Of a stretch of DNA of 64,000 bases, positions 41,663 to 50,320 are shown in pieces. The notes under the pieces were generated by a model that did not search any database, was not told the DNA's origin, and saw only the letters and a list, made by a program, of their open reading frames with translations. The position numbers and the translations under genes are program-made. The number at the start of each line of letters is the position of its first letter. Position 1 is the first letter of the stretch. Source of the stretch: DATBHM01 sp963772375 (GTDB lineage: Bacteria > Actinomycetota > UBA4738 > JACQTL01). Location of the stretch: NCBI GenBank assembly GCA_963772375.1, contig CAVYXG010000005.1:1240001-1304000 (forward strand). The letters run 5' to 3'.

Positions 41663-42571
41663 CTACGCGCGCTCCCCCCCGTGCGATCCACCCGCCGCCC
41701 GCTGCAACCGTTCCACCGGCCCGACCACCCGGTGCTCCCGCGCGAGCGCGTCCAGCCGTTCCGGATCAGCCGGCGCACGCGTCACCGAGACGTCCACGTC
41801 GGTCCTGATCGGAACGATCCGCCGCATCGCAGCCAGGTAGCCCCCGGAGTCGCGGAGCGTCGCCACCAGCCGCCCGGCCCCCTGCAATGGTCCCGGCGAC
41901 CGCCGTTCCGCCCCGGCCTCCGCCAACAGGTGGTCGAGGTCGCGGTAGCCGTTCGTCAGCGCCCGGGCGGTCTTCTCGCCGACCCCCCGCACCCCCGGGA
42001 GCCCGTCCGACGGGTCGCCCCGCAGGATCGCGAAGTCCGCGTACCGCGACGCCGGCACGCCGTACCGCGCCATCACCTCCGCCTCGTCGAACTCCCGCAG
42101 CTCCGACACGCCACGCAGCGTGAACAGCACCCGAACGACCGGGTCCCGGACCAGCTGCAGGAGGTCGCGGTCCCCGGTCACGATCTCGAACCGGTCGCCG
42201 TGCCCGCCCAAGGCGGTCAGCGCGCCGATCGCGTCCTCCGCCTCCCATCCGGCGGCCTCGGCGTGCGGCCACCCGCCCGCGTCCAGCACCGAGCGCAGGA
42301 GATCGAACTGCTCCGGGAGCCCCTCGGGGTCGGGCTGCCGCTGCGCCTTGTAGCCGGCGTACTGGTCGACGCGCCACGCCGGCCGCCAGTCGTTGTCGAA
42401 CACGTGCACGCAGTCGTCGGGCCCGAATCGGTCGATCAGCCGCGCGGTCATGTCGAGATAGCCGTGAACGGCGTTCACCGGGCGACGGTCGCGGCCCACG
42501 ATCGTCGCCGGCACCGAGAAGAACGCCCGGTACATCAGGCTCGACGTGTCGAGCAGCAGGCTCGTCCTCAT
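41663..42571 (-). CDS. 5'-3' exonuclease (FEN/Pol I N-terminal domain family)
   Basis: The 302-residue protein matches the stand-alone 5'-nuclease family. LLLDTSSLMYRAFFS and VHVFDNDWRPAWRVDQYAGYKAQR hold the first metal ligands and the helical arch. GWEAEDAIGALTALGG and FEIVTGDRDLLQLV provide the second metal site. GDPSDGLPGVRGVGEKTARAL is the helix-hairpin-helix DNA-binding motif. It removes flaps or RNA primers 5'-3'. There is no polymerase domain. It lies upstream of the SOS-box HNH gene on the same strand (151-bp gap). Confidence 0.92.
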   Translation of the reverse strand: MRTSLLLDTSSLMYRAFFSVPATIVGRDRRPVNAVHGYLDMTARLIDRFGPDDCVHVFDNDWRPAWRVDQYAGYKAQRQPDPEGLPEQFDLLRSVLDAGGWPHAEAAGWEAEDAIGALTALGGHGDRFEIVTGDRDLLQLVRDPVVRVLFTLRGVSELREFDEAEVMARYGVPASRYADFAILRGDPSDGLPGVRGVGEKTARALTNGYRDLDHLLAEAGAERRSPGPLQGAGRLVATLRDSGGYLAAMRRIVPIRTDVDVSVTRAPADPERLDALAREHRVVGPVERLQRAAGGSHGGERA

Positions 42572-42611
42572 GGCGACAGCGGCGACAGCGGCCGGGCGGT
42601 TGACACGTCGC

Positions 42612-43802
42612 TCAGGACGGCCCGACCTCGGCGAACACCTGCGCGAGGACCGGCAGCGCGCGGTCGATCATCGCATCCGACCCCGTCAGCGAGATGCGGA
42701 AGTACCCCGGCGCCTCGAGCAGCGAGCCCGGCATGGTGAACACCTCGCGTTCGGCGAGCATCCTGACGAACTTCTCGTCGTCGGAGATCGGCGACCGGGG
42801 CAGCAGGTAGAAGGTCGCCTCCGGGACGTGCACCGAGTATCCGGCCTCGCGCAGCCCGGCCACGGTGCGGTCGCGGCGGTCCTGAAGACGGGCGACGTCG
42901 ACCAACAGCCCCTCGAGCTCGCGGGTGGCGTGCTGGAGGAGGGCGTTCGGCCACATCCAGCCGTTCACCAGCTGGGCGACCGTGATGGCCTGGATCAGGT
43001 CCTCGCGGTGGGGCGCGTCCCGGCGGATCGCGACGTAGCCGAGCCGCTGACCCGGCGTCAGCAGCGTCTTGCCGTAGGTGTAGACGAGGAACGACGGTGC
43101 GTAGAACATCGCCGGGCTCTCGAACCGGTTCCCGTCGAACACGATCCGCTGGTAGGCCTCGTCCGACAGGAGGTAGACCGTGCGCCCGTTTCTGGCGGAG
43201 GCGGCCGTCAGCGCGGCGGCCAGATCGCGCAGGGTCGCAGGCGGGTAGATGCGGCCGGTCGGGTTGTGGGGGGAGTTCACGATGATGGCGCGGGTGCGCC
43301 CCGTGATGGCCGAGGCGATTGCGTCGATGTCGAGGTCGAAGTCGTCCTCGCGCATCATGACCCGAACCGCCCGGGCGCCGGTCCCCATGATGATCGGCTC
43401 GTAGAGGAAGTGCGGCGGGCAGATGATGATGACCTCGTCGCCCGGGTCACACACGGCGCGGAGCGTCACGGCGAGCCCTGCCATGGCCGCGTTGGTCATG
43501 AGGATGTCCTCGGGGCGGTAGTCGCTGCCCAGCACGGCGTTCAGCGACTCGGCCGCCGCGGCCTGCGCCTCGGGCAGGCTCATCGCGTACGCGAACCAGG
43601 TCGGGTCCTTCGATTCGCTGTGGTTCCGGAGGGCGTCGCCGTAGCCGTCGATGGCCGGTTCCTGCGGGTTGCCGGCCACGAAGTCGGAGCGGTCCGGCCC
43701 GGCCTGCTCGATCATCGGGCCGTACTCGGAGAAGAACTGGAAGAACCGGTGCGCGGTCGAGGCGATGCGGCCGATGCTCTCCGAGACCGGGCTGTCCGTC
43801 AT
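42612..43802 (-). CDS. class I/II PLP-dependent aminotransferase
   Basis: The 396-residue fold-type I aminotransferase has a cofactor-binding ILMTNAAMAGLAVTLRAV, NSPHNPTGRIYPP (Asn-Pro motif), LSDEAYQRIVFDG (Asp) and the Schiff-base lysine in VYTYGKTLLTPGQRLGY. The C-terminal YFRISLTG provides the carboxylate-binding Arg. It transfers amino groups between amino acids and 2-oxo acids; aspartate, aromatic or alanine transaminase-like specificity cannot be separated. It starts 40 bp upstream of the exonuclease gene and may be co-transcribed. Confidence 0.88.
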   Translation of the reverse strand: MTDSPVSESIGRIASTAHRFFQFFSEYGPMIEQAGPDRSDFVAGNPQEPAIDGYGDALRNHSESKDPTWFAYAMSLPEAQAAAAESLNAVLGSDYRPEDILMTNAAMAGLAVTLRAVCDPGDEVIIICPPHFLYEPIIMGTGARAVRVMMREDDFDLDIDAIASAITGRTRAIIVNSPHNPTGRIYPPATLRDLAAALTAASARNGRTVYLLSDEAYQRIVFDGNRFESPAMFYAPSFLVYTYGKTLLTPGQRLGYVAIRRDAPHREDLIQAITVAQLVNGWMWPNALLQHATRELEGLLVDVARLQDRRDRTVAGLREAGYSVHVPEATFYLLPRSPISDDEKFVRMLAEREVFTMPGSLLEAPGYFRISLTGSDAMIDRALPVLAQVFAEVGPS

Positions 43803-43871
43803 GTTCCTCCCCTGGGTCGACGCCCGATCAGGGTAGCCGACGGAACCCCGGGGAGGGGATCGACGCTTCGG

Positions 43872-44162
43872 TCAGGCGAGACGGCCGCAGGCCGGGCACT
43901 CCGCCCAGCCGCCGCGCTCGGTCAGGAACTCCTCGCGCCTGCCGCACGACGGGCAGGTACGGACGTCGTGGTGCTCGAGGTTCGGTCCCTCCGGCGGGGG
44001 CTCGTCGCGCAGCTTGCGCAGGTATCGCGCGAGCAGGATGTCGGTGGTTCCGTTCGGGTCCGTGGCGGCGCGCAGGCGCCGGCGGTCGCGGCGCTCCGCG
44101 GCCTCCACGTACCGCGCGAGCATCGCGTCCTCGTCGATGAGTTGCTCGGCTCGAACTGCCAT
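43872..44162 (-). CDS. small zinc-ribbon protein
   Basis: The 96-residue protein has an N-terminal helical part (ARYVEAAERRDRRRLRAA) and a C-terminal rubredoxin-like zinc ribbon, CPSCGRREEF followed by CPACGRLA (four Cys in two CxxC pairs). The ATG has GGAGG upstream. Hairpin element copy B lies about 230 bp upstream and is transcribed toward this gene, so the element could be its leader. No family was recognised and the partner is unknown. Confidence 0.6.
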   Translation of the reverse strand: MAVRAEQLIDEDAMLARYVEAAERRDRRRLRAATDPNGTTDILLARYLRKLRDEPPPEGPNLEHHDVRTCPSCGRREEFLTERGGWAECPACGRLA

Positions 44163-44389
44163 GGTCTCGCCTCCTTCCGAACGGCCCTCCGTCTCCTCCT
44201 ACCCGCTGAGATCGGTCCGAACCGGCCCGAAGGAGTCCAGATCGCCGCCGCTCGTCGTGGCAAGCAGGAGGGGCACGGAAGCGGAAGCGAGGGGCGAGGG
44301 TGCCGACATCGGAGCTTGACAAGGAGGCGTCGGAGGGACCGGGGAGACCTCCGGACGGGAGGGGCGAGGCGGAACCCTGCCCCACAAAG

Positions 44390-44427
44390 CGGAAACCGCC
44401 GGAACCCGAAGGTCCCAGCGGTCTCCG
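44390..44427 (-). ncRNA. hairpin RNA element, copy B (candidate sRNA or attenuator)
   Basis: The 38 bases are identical to copy A and form the same 17-bp, UUCG-capped stem when read on the minus strand. CTTTGT follows the stem. The predicted start is at the stem base, 6 nt past the -10. Unlike copy A, the direction of transcription leads to a gene on the same strand (zinc ribbon at 44162), so an attenuator or stabilising 5' hairpin is possible as well as a free small RNA. Confidence 0.6.
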
Positions 44428-44433
44428 AAACGG

Positions 44434-44485
44434 ACGATAGGGGCAGGTCGCCTCCCGGTCAAGCCGAGCGGCGGTTCTTGTCACT
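44434..44485 (-). promoter_or_regulatory. promoter and upstream box of hairpin element, copy B
   Basis: On the minus strand: TTGACC (44457-44462), 17-nt spacer, TATCGT (44434-44439). Upstream box AGTGACAAGA is at 44476-44485, again 13 nt before the -35. Compared with copy A the -35 is identical, the -10 differs at one base and the box at one base. Confidence 0.6.
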
Positions 44486-44573
44486 CTTTCTCGCCGCGGC
44501 CGGCGCGCGCCCCGGTCGTCGGCAGCCTCCCGGCGACGGGAGTACGCTTCGGAGCACTCCAAGGGAGGCGCAC

Positions 44574-44963
44574 ATGACCACGGTCCGTGACGTGATGAAC
44601 CCCGATCTGGTGGTCGTTCGCCCCGAGGCCACCGTGCAGCAGGCCGCGACCGGGATGTTCGCGAGCCGAACCGGCTCGGCCCTGGTGATGGAGGGCGACC
44701 GCCTCGTCGGCATCTTCACCGAGCGTGACATCGTGAAGGCGCTGTCGGGCACCTCCGATGCGGGGCGTTCGTCGGTCATCCGGGAGCGCATGACGGCCGA
44801 CCCGCAGGTCATCGGCCCCGAGGCGACGATCGGCGAGGCGCTCGACCGGATGTTCGAGGGGGGGTTCCGGCATCTCCCCGTGGTCGACGGGGGGCGGGTC
44901 GTCGGCGTCGTGAGCATGCGCGACCTGGCAGAGGCCGCGACGCGTCACCACGCGACGCGCTAG
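44574..44963 (+). CDS. CBS-domain pair protein
   Basis: The 129-residue protein consists of two CBS domains: TVRDVMNPDLVVVRPEATVQQAATGMFASRTGSALVMEGDRLVGIFTERDIV and MTADPQVIGPEATIGEALDRMFEGGFRHLPVVDGGRVVGVVSMRDL. CBS pairs bind adenine nucleotides and regulate partners, but there is no attached effector domain here. AAGGGAGG precedes the ATG. The stop overlaps the convergent decarboxylase gene by 4 bp. The gene diverges from hairpin element copy B. Confidence 0.88.
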   Translation: MTTVRDVMNPDLVVVRPEATVQQAATGMFASRTGSALVMEGDRLVGIFTERDIVKALSGTSDAGRSSVIRERMTADPQVIGPEATIGEALDRMFEGGFRHLPVVDGGRVVGVVSMRDLAEAATRHHATR

Positions 44964-46387
44964 GTGTTCCCCGAGGGAGCCTGGTCGTTCAGCACGTCCG
45001 CTGCGGCTCCCCGGATGATCGCGACCGCCTCTTCGATCCGGTCGCGGTGGGTCCGGTGGCTGACGATGCACGCGCGTAGGAACATCCGCCCCCCGATCAT
45101 CGTGCTCGACAGGAAGATCCGACGCGAGGCGTTGATCCGGTCCAACAAAAGCCGGGTGCCGGCCTCGGTTCCCATGCGGAACGCCACGACCGAGAGCTCG
45201 GGTTCCCAGGGAACCTCGATCCCGGGCGCGCCGCGGATGCCCTCGTAGAGCACGCCGGTGAGGTCGAGCTTCTCGTCGAGCGCCTCGCGGAACGCGGTCA
45301 GTCCGTGGAGCTTGAGCGGCAACCACACGCGCAGGCCGCGGAAGTCGCGCGAGAGCTCGGGGGAGAGGTCGGCGAAGTCCGGGGCGGACTCGTTCTCGGC
45401 GAGGTCCTGGAGGTAGTCGGCCTCGTGCACGTCGTGGGCTTCGCGCAGGCGTCTGCCCCCCCGCACCAGCAGGCAGCCGGTTCCGTAGGGCAGGAACATC
45501 CCCTTGTGCGGGTCGAGCGTGATCGAGTCGGCCCGCTCGACGCCGGCGAATGCCGCGCGGCCGCGGTCGGTCAGCTGGAAGAACCCGCCGTACGCCGCAT
45601 CGACGTGGAGCCACAGGCCCTCGTCGCGGGCGACGTCCGCGACCGCGGCGATCGGGTCCACGGCGCCCGTGTTCGTCGTCCCGGCGCTCGCCACGACGAG
45701 GAACGGCCGGAGCCCCGCGGCGCGGTCGGCCGCGACCGTCGCACGGAGGCTGCCGGGGTCCATGCGGAGGAGGTCGTCGGCTGGCAGCGCGCGGACGTTG
45801 GCGCGCGGGAGGCCGGCCAGCACTGCCGCCTTCATCGCCGAGACATGGGTCTGGTCGGTGACGTAGACGACGCCGCCCGCCAGGTCGTCGCCCAGCAACG
45901 CGCGGCGGGCGGCGACGACCGCGGAGAAGTTCGACATCGAGCCGCCGGAGGTGAGGATGCCGCTCGACTCCGCGGGATAGCCGAACGCGTCGGCCAGCCA
46001 CCGGATCGCCTGCCACTCCATCTGGACGAACACCGGCGCGGCGTTCCAGACGCCGACGTAGCGGTTGAACGCGGTCGCCAGGAAGTCGGCGACGGCCGCC
46101 GACCACAGCCCGCCGCCGGGGATGTACGCGAGGTAGCCGGGCCCCGCCGTGTTGAAACCGCGGACGGCGGCCTCGCCGATCTGGTCGAGGAGCACGGCGA
46201 ACTCCGACCCCTGCTCGGGGGGAGGTTCGCGGAGCGCGGCCACCAGCTGGCCGACGCCGTCGAAGTTGGAGGCAGGCTGGTCGGGCAGCGACGCGATGTG
46301 GTCGATCAGCGCGGCCGAGGCCCTGGCGGCCATGTCGCGCATCTCGTCTGGACCGGGTTCGAGGGGGTATGCACCACCGGTAGCCAT
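44960..46387 (-). CDS. PLP-dependent group II decarboxylase (aromatic amino-acid type)
   Basis: The 475-residue protein matches the aromatic-L-amino-acid/glutamate decarboxylase family. The cofactor region is GILTSGGSMSNFSAVVAARR, VYVTDQTHVSAMKAAVLAG and FLVVASAGTTNTGAVDPI. LWLHVDAAYGGFFQL holds the Asp that contacts PLP, and DSITLDPHKGMFLPYGTGCLLVR contains the Schiff-base Lys. It removes CO2 from an amino acid to give an amine. Two starts are possible; the ATG at 46387 was chosen, while a GTG at 46411 lies 4 nt after the PfkB stop. Confidence 0.88.
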   Translation of the reverse strand: MATGGAYPLEPGPDEMRDMAARASAALIDHIASLPDQPASNFDGVGQLVAALREPPPEQGSEFAVLLDQIGEAAVRGFNTAGPGYLAYIPGGGLWSAAVADFLATAFNRYVGVWNAAPVFVQMEWQAIRWLADAFGYPAESSGILTSGGSMSNFSAVVAARRALLGDDLAGGVVYVTDQTHVSAMKAAVLAGLPRANVRALPADDLLRMDPGSLRATVAADRAAGLRPFLVVASAGTTNTGAVDPIAAVADVARDEGLWLHVDAAYGGFFQLTDRGRAAFAGVERADSITLDPHKGMFLPYGTGCLLVRGGRRLREAHDVHEADYLQDLAENESAPDFADLSPELSRDFRGLRVWLPLKLHGLTAFREALDEKLDLTGVLYEGIRGAPGIEVPWEPELSVVAFRMGTEAGTRLLLDRINASRRIFLSSTMIGGRMFLRACIVSHRTHRDRIEEAVAIIRGAAADVLNDQAPSGNT

Positions 46388-46415
46388 GAGCGGCGAGGGT
46401 AGCAGCCGCACCCGG

Positions 46416-47303
46416 TCAGGCCGGGCCGCTCTCCCCGTGGGCGGCTCTGGCTCCCTCGCCGGCCAGCGTCAGTTGGCGTTCGTAGGGCCCATGGCCGGTC
46501 AGACACATGGCCCCGCATCGCGCGCCGAGCTCGAGCGCACCCTGGAGCGTCATGCCCGCCCCCAGTCCGTACGTCAGGCCGCCGGCGAACGAGTCCCCGC
46601 ACCCGTACGCGTCGGCAACGGAGCCGGGGACCGGCGCCGGCTCCCATCCACCGGAGCGACCGTCGGAGGTGGACCACGTCCCCCCGGCCGAGCTCGCGGT
46701 CATGACCACCGTGTCGGGCGGCGGTTGGACCGGCTCGTAGACCTCGCCCCGGTCGCGCGCGCTGCCGATCACCGCGTCGAGCCGGACGCCCGTCTCGAGC
46801 AGCACCCGCTTCGCCCGGAGGGCGGCCACCACGACCCGGGCCGCTCGGGCCCGACGCAGGGCGCCGGCGTCGCCGGCAGTGAAGTAGACCGCGTCGTGGC
46901 CGGCCAGTTCGTCCCACGGGAGGTCATCGCCGCCGCTCGGCCCGAGGCGTTCGCCCATGACGGTGATCGTGCGTTCGCCCCGGTCGTCGAGGTAGGTGAA
47001 CGCCCGCCGCTGCGGTTCGTCCCGGAAGCGCGCTTCGACGCGCAGCCCGAGGTCCCGCAGCCCCTGCAGCGTCCGATGGCCGAGCTCGTCGTCGCCGAGC
47101 GCGGTGAAGAACGTGCACGCCCCGGCCAGCTTCCGCAGCTGGACCGCAGTGACCGGCCCGCCGCCCGCGGGAACCGCGAAGAACGACGACGCATGCAGGA
47201 TCTCCCCGGCCGCCGGCACGTGCGGAACCCGGGCGAACTCCACCCACTCGACGTGCCCCACGACCGCGACCCGAACGGAGCCCACGACCCGACAGTCTTC
47301 CAT
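46416..47303 (-). CDS. PfkB-family carbohydrate kinase
   Basis: The 295-residue protein has the ribokinase fold. The N-terminal VAVVGHVEWVEF, GGGPVTAVQLRKLAGACTFFTALGDDELG and the C-terminal catalytic motif DAYGCGDSFAGGLTYGLG (usual form GAGDAFAGG) hold the base Asp and anion hole. It phosphorylates a sugar or nucleoside; specificity is not readable. A GTG at about 47285 starts where family members usually begin and has a -10-like GACTGT a few nt before; the ATG at 47303 was kept as the longest start. It precedes the decarboxylase on the same strand. Confidence 0.82.
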   Translation of the reverse strand: MEDCRVVGSVRVAVVGHVEWVEFARVPHVPAAGEILHASSFFAVPAGGGPVTAVQLRKLAGACTFFTALGDDELGHRTLQGLRDLGLRVEARFRDEPQRRAFTYLDDRGERTITVMGERLGPSGGDDLPWDELAGHDAVYFTAGDAGALRRARAARVVVAALRAKRVLLETGVRLDAVIGSARDRGEVYEPVQPPPDTVVMTASSAGGTWSTSDGRSGGWEPAPVPGSVADAYGCGDSFAGGLTYGLGAGMTLQGALELGARCGAMCLTGHGPYERQLTLAGEGARAAHGESGPA

Positions 47304-47334
47304 CCGGGAGGGACGACCGGACGACCGTGACCGA

Positions 47335-49947
47335 CTATGTCGCGGAGACCGTCTCGCGGTTCGACAGGTGCAGGATCAGGTCGCCCACCAGGGCGGTCCA
47401 GCCGGTCTGGTGCATCGCCCCCAGCCCCTCGCCGGTGTCGCCGTGGAAGTACTCGTGAAACAGCAGCGAGTCGTTCCACGACGGGTCGGTCTGGAACTTC
47501 TGCATCCGCCCGAACGCCGGCCGCCGGCCCGAGGGGTCGCGGAGGAAGAGCGACACCAGCCGTTCGGCCAGATCGTCGGCGACCTCGCCGAGCGTGCAGC
47601 GCCGACCCGACCCCGTCGGGTACTCGACGGTGAAGTCCTCCCGCAGGTATCGGTGGAACCGCCGCAGCGACTCGATGAGCAGGTAGTTCACCGGGAACCA
47701 CACGGGTCCGCGCCAGTTGGAGTTCCCGCCGAACACGCCCGACGTCGACACGCCGGGGTCGTATCCGACCCGTGCCACCGTCCCGTGGAGGTCGAGCTCG
47801 AACGGGTGCTCGAGGTGGTACCGCGACACGGACCGGATGCCGTGCGGGGACAGGAACTCGTTCGGGTCGAGCATCTTCTGCAGGACCTGCACGAGCCGTT
47901 CCGGCGAAACGATCGACAGCAGCCGCGCGACGCGGTCGTTGCCGAGATCGTCGACCGCCACCACCCGCGCGTACTCGTTGCGGTAGCGCAGGAACCACTG
48001 CAGCCGCGACGAGAACTCCGGCAGCTTCGCCAGCGTGTCCGGCCCCAGCGTGGTGGTCGCGCACAGCGGGATCAGCCCCACCATGGAGCGCACGCGCATC
48101 GGGATGTCCTCCGAGATGTCGTGCCGGTGCAGCACGTCGTAGTAGAACCCGTCCTCGGCGTTCCACAGGCCCTGGTCGTTCATGGCCGTGGCGACGTAGG
48201 TGAAGTGCTCGAAGAACTTCGTGCACATGTCCTCGTAGGCGGGCTGGTGCGCGGCCAGGACCAGCGAGATCTCGAGCATGTTCAGGCAGAACATCGCCAT
48301 CCACGCCGTGCCGTCGGACTGTTCCAGGTGGATGTCGCCCGCCAGCTCCTGCGAGCGGTCGAACGGCCCGATGTTGTCCAGGCCGAGGAATCCGCCCTCG
48401 AACACGTTGTTGCCCTCGGCGTCCTTGCGGTTGATCCACCACGTGAAGTTCAGCGTCAGCTTGTGGAAGATCCGCTGGAGGAACTCGATGTCGCGCGACC
48501 CGTCGATCTCGAACACCCGCAGCGCCGCCCACGCGTGCACCGGCGGGTTGACGTCGCCGAACGCCCACTCGTAGGCGGGCAGCTGGCCGTTGGGGTGCAT
48601 GAACCACTCCCGCGACAGCAGCATCAGCTGGTGCTTGGCGAACGCCGGGTCGACGTGCGCGAGCGCGATGCAGTGGAACGCCAGGTCCCAGGCCGCGTAC
48701 CACGGGTACTCCCACGTGTCCGGCATGGACATCACGTCGAAGTTGTTGAGGTGCCGCCAGTCGGCGTTGCGGCCGTCGCGGCGCTGGGGCGGCGGCGGAG
48801 GCTGCGTGGGGTCGCCGTCCAGCCACCTGTTCACGTCGTAGAAGTAGAACTGCTTCGACCACAGGAGGCCGGCGAACGCCTGCCGCATGATCATGGCCTC
48901 CTCGTCGGTGGCCATCTCGGTGAGCGAGGCGTAGAACTCGTCGGCCTCCCGGGCGCGCTGGTCGTGGACGCGTTCGAACTCCAGCCCGAGGTCGCCGGTC
49001 GAGTCCGGGCCGGAGAACCGCAGCCGGATCTCGCGCGTCTCGCCGGCAGGCACCGTGAGCACGTAGTGGAGGGCGGCCTTCGTGCCGCGGTGCGCCAGGT
49101 TCACCGTGGGCGCGCCGCCCACGACGTGGTCGTTGATCCCGTCCTTGGGGTAGGGGGACGTGTTGCGGTTGGGCTCGCCGTACAGCCGCTCGACGTTGGT
49201 CTCGTTCTCGCAAAACAGGGGCTCGGGCGAGTCGCTCCCGGCGAGGCGCCGTTCGCCGAGCAGTCGGTGCATCGCGACCAGCGTCCCGTCGTCGAGGCGG
49301 ATGTCCGGCCTGGTCACGCCCTCGTTCCACCACCACCGGTTGCGGAACCAGATCGTCGGCAGCACGTGGAGCGTGGCCTTCTCGGGGCCGGCGTTCCGCA
49401 CGCGTAGGCGGATGCACAGGTCATCCGGTGTCGCCTTCGCGTAGTCGGCGGTGACGTCCCAGTACCGGTCGTCGTCGAAGACGCCGCTGTCGAGGAGGTC
49501 GAACTCGTCGTGCTCGACGCCCCGGGCGGCGTTCTCCTCGACGAGTCGGGCGTAGGGGAACTCCGCCTGCGGGTACACGTACCGCCACCGCATCCACGAG
49601 TGGGTCGGGGTCGAGTCGAGGAACCACCAGTATTCCTTGGCGTCCTCGCCGTGGTTTCCCTGGGCGTTGGTCAGGCCGAAGATCCGCTCCTTGAGGATCG
49701 GGTCGACCCCATTCCAGAAGGCGAACGCGAAGCACAGGGTCTGCTGGAGGTCGCAGATCCCGCCGAGCCCGTCCTCGCCCCACCGGTAGGCCCGCGACCG
49801 GGCGTGGTCGTGTGGGAGATACTCCCACGCCTCCCCGGTCGCCGAGTAGTCCTCGCGGACGGTGCCCCACTGGCGTTCGGCGAGGTACGGGCCCCAGGCC
49901 CGCCAGGGCATGTCCTCCCGCAGTCGAGCTCGCTCGGCGTCTTCCAT
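47335..49947 (-). CDS. GH63-family glucosidase
   Basis: The 870-residue, Trp-rich protein matches the large bacterial GH63/MGH-type glycoside hydrolases: MPWRAWGPYLAERQWGTVREDYS at the start, DPILKERIFGLTNAQGNHGEDAKEYWWFLDSTPTHS, YVYPQAEFPY, then an (alpha/alpha)6 barrel with AAWDLAFHCIALAHVDPAFAKHQ. GPVWFPVNYLLIESLRRFHRY is in the C-terminal part. It hydrolyses glucosides; known members act on alpha-glucosides or mannosylglycerate. It lacks a signal peptide. A role in cytoplasmic alpha-glucan or compatible-solute turnover would suit the GlgE operon elsewhere in the window. Confidence 0.85.
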   Translation of the reverse strand: MEDAERARLREDMPWRAWGPYLAERQWGTVREDYSATGEAWEYLPHDHARSRAYRWGEDGLGGICDLQQTLCFAFAFWNGVDPILKERIFGLTNAQGNHGEDAKEYWWFLDSTPTHSWMRWRYVYPQAEFPYARLVEENAARGVEHDEFDLLDSGVFDDDRYWDVTADYAKATPDDLCIRLRVRNAGPEKATLHVLPTIWFRNRWWWNEGVTRPDIRLDDGTLVAMHRLLGERRLAGSDSPEPLFCENETNVERLYGEPNRNTSPYPKDGINDHVVGGAPTVNLAHRGTKAALHYVLTVPAGETREIRLRFSGPDSTGDLGLEFERVHDQRAREADEFYASLTEMATDEEAMIMRQAFAGLLWSKQFYFYDVNRWLDGDPTQPPPPPQRRDGRNADWRHLNNFDVMSMPDTWEYPWYAAWDLAFHCIALAHVDPAFAKHQLMLLSREWFMHPNGQLPAYEWAFGDVNPPVHAWAALRVFEIDGSRDIEFLQRIFHKLTLNFTWWINRKDAEGNNVFEGGFLGLDNIGPFDRSQELAGDIHLEQSDGTAWMAMFCLNMLEISLVLAAHQPAYEDMCTKFFEHFTYVATAMNDQGLWNAEDGFYYDVLHRHDISEDIPMRVRSMVGLIPLCATTTLGPDTLAKLPEFSSRLQWFLRYRNEYARVVAVDDLGNDRVARLLSIVSPERLVQVLQKMLDPNEFLSPHGIRSVSRYHLEHPFELDLHGTVARVGYDPGVSTSGVFGGNSNWRGPVWFPVNYLLIESLRRFHRYLREDFTVEYPTGSGRRCTLGEVADDLAERLVSLFLRDPSGRRPAFGRMQKFQTDPSWNDSLLFHEYFHGDTGEGLGAMHQTGWTALVGDLILHLSNRETVSAT

Positions 49948-50009
49948 CGGCGGAGAACTGTCTCACGTCGGTGTTGCGGCGGAACAGGGCCGGCGTGGAC
50001 GACCGCCGT

Positions 50010-50237
50010 TCAGTCGGCGGCCAGGTCCGGCTGGTCGGCGCTCCTCGCCGCGGCGACGAGGGCGCGAATCGTCTTCACGGCCGTGAAGGCCCACAGCGCC
50101 AGGAACGCGCCACCGAGGATGGCCGCGAGCAGCTCCTCGTCGACGTTCGTCCGGCTGGCGACCGCGTGCGCCACGCCGCGGCCCGCCTTGCCCTTCACGC
50201 CGGTCAATCCCACCCGTCCCACTGCCGCCAAGTCCAT
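50010..50237 (-). CDS. small membrane protein, unknown
   Basis: The 75-residue protein has one hydrophobic segment (AAILGGAFLALWAFTAVKTIRALVAAA) and polar ends. AGGAGG lies 5 nt before the ATG, good support for translation. It diverges from the pdxH-like gene by 83 bp. No family was recognised. Confidence 0.55.
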   Translation of the reverse strand: MDLAAVGRVGLTGVKGKAGRGVAHAVASRTNVDEELLAAILGGAFLALWAFTAVKTIRALVAAARSADQPDLAAD

Positions 50238-50307
50238 GTCAGCCTCCTGTCCGCTGCGCCGATGTCGCTCGACGTTTCCCGCCGGGCGGTCGGGCGACCC
50301 GCCTCGA

Positions 50308-50313
50308 TAGTCT
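50308..50313 (+). promoter_or_regulatory. -10 element of a leaderless promoter (pdxH)
   Basis: TAGTCT lies exactly 7 nt before the ATG at 50321 with no ribosome-binding site, the same layout as the M20 gene at 1656 (identical hexamer). Confidence 0.55.
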
Positions 50314-50320
50314 GGCCCTC

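Larger units (their letters stand above)
44163..44573. other. 411-bp intergenic region holding hairpin element copy B
   Basis: No coding region is evident. The part 44390-44485 contains the second copy of the promoter-hairpin element. A purine-rich stretch (44300-44360) has no recognisable motif. The right end carries AAGGGAGG, the ribosome-binding site of the CBS gene. Confidence 0.6.

Noticed and set aside
41527..41808. A 93-codon plus-strand frame starting inside the SOS box.
   Set aside because: Ser/Arg/Pro-rich low complexity, no ribosome-binding site, and most of it is antisense to the exonuclease gene end.
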